DNA of 57,018 nt from Trichodesmium sp. MAG_R02 (GTDB lineage: Bacteria > Cyanobacteriota > Cyanobacteriia > Cyanobacteriales > Microcoleaceae), in contig JAKQYE010000006.1 in the NCBI GenBank assembly GCA_023356605.1, forward strand, positions 1-57,018, written 5' to 3'. Within the stretch, counting starts at the first letter, position 1. Each line of letters opens with the position of its first letter. Shown here piece after piece: positions 56,867-57,018 of the stretch. The position numbers and the translations under genes are program-made. Under the pieces are notes generated by a model, which searched no databases, had not been told where the DNA came from, and saw only the letters and a program-made list of their open reading frames with translations.

Positions 56867-57018
56867 AACCAAAATTCATTGTTCTAGGCAAAAGACCTAG
56901 TGGGACTTACACAACTTAACTGGTCAAATTAGCCTATAATGCTTGGTCTACAATAATTTTACGTTGAAGCGATCGCTCTTCTATGAAAGAAACGACCCCT
57001 ACTGCAATGCCCCCTTGC

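Overview
The window looks like chromosomal DNA of a filamentous marine cyanobacterium, most likely a Trichodesmium. Seen directly: a photosystem I psaC gene, cyanobacterium-restricted families (DUF1825 and DUF3038), scattered HIP1 octamers (GCGATCGC), AT-rich spacers, and only about 57% coding by my tally of the listed genes. Recalled from published work: Trichodesmium erythraeum has a ribonucleotide reductase gene with four inteins and group II introns. The gene at 0.5-8.9 kb has four inteins at comparable places (two only ten residues apart) but just one intron, so this is probably another strain or species.

Layout. 1-64 holds the tail of a gene and its terminator. 516-8949 (minus) is nrdJ: exon 1, a 2.4 kb group II intron carrying its own maturase gene, then exon 2 with four inteins. 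9575-11197 (minus) encodes a trypsin-like protease fused to a formylglycine-generating-enzyme fold whose last 35 or so codons look like a diversity-generating-retroelement variable region. 11.9-18.3 kb holds an ABC permease, apt, a DUF3038 gene, a CocE/NonD hydrolase, a cupin and a dead isochorismatase-family gene with two in-frame stops. 19.9-25.3 kb holds a glycosyltransferase, a His-rich COG0523 GTPase, dtd and a DUF1825 gene. 26.5-35.4 kb holds a class A penicillin-binding protein, tyrS-pyrF, a secreted hypothetical and a LOG-family enzyme. 36.0-45.1 kb is a core block: tktA, fabF and acpP on minus, then hdrB-like and psaC on plus; acpP has an internal duplication giving two phosphopantetheine serines. 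glmS follows at 47.4 kb, then a pair of TPR genes flanked by inverted copies of a 0.26 kb repeat, and a Kv-type potassium channel at 55.5 kb.

The spacers are a graveyard of small mobile DNA: at least five families of short inverted-repeat elements (MITEs), IS200/IS605 tnpB remnants with ends that resemble omega-RNA scaffolds, and IS630, ISAs1 and IS5 transposase relics. Several are nested. Two related tnpB relics (38.4-40.5 and 45.8-46.9 kb) act as empty-site controls for each other: one is interrupted by an IS630 element and the other by its MITE, both at TA dinucleotides.

Best candidates for something new: the protease-FGE diversification target, the double-serine ACP, the intron whose RT and HNH motifs both carry a catalytic-site substitution yet which sits in what may be the only RNR gene, and the repeat-flanked TPR gene pair. 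I saw no tRNA, rRNA or CRISPR array.
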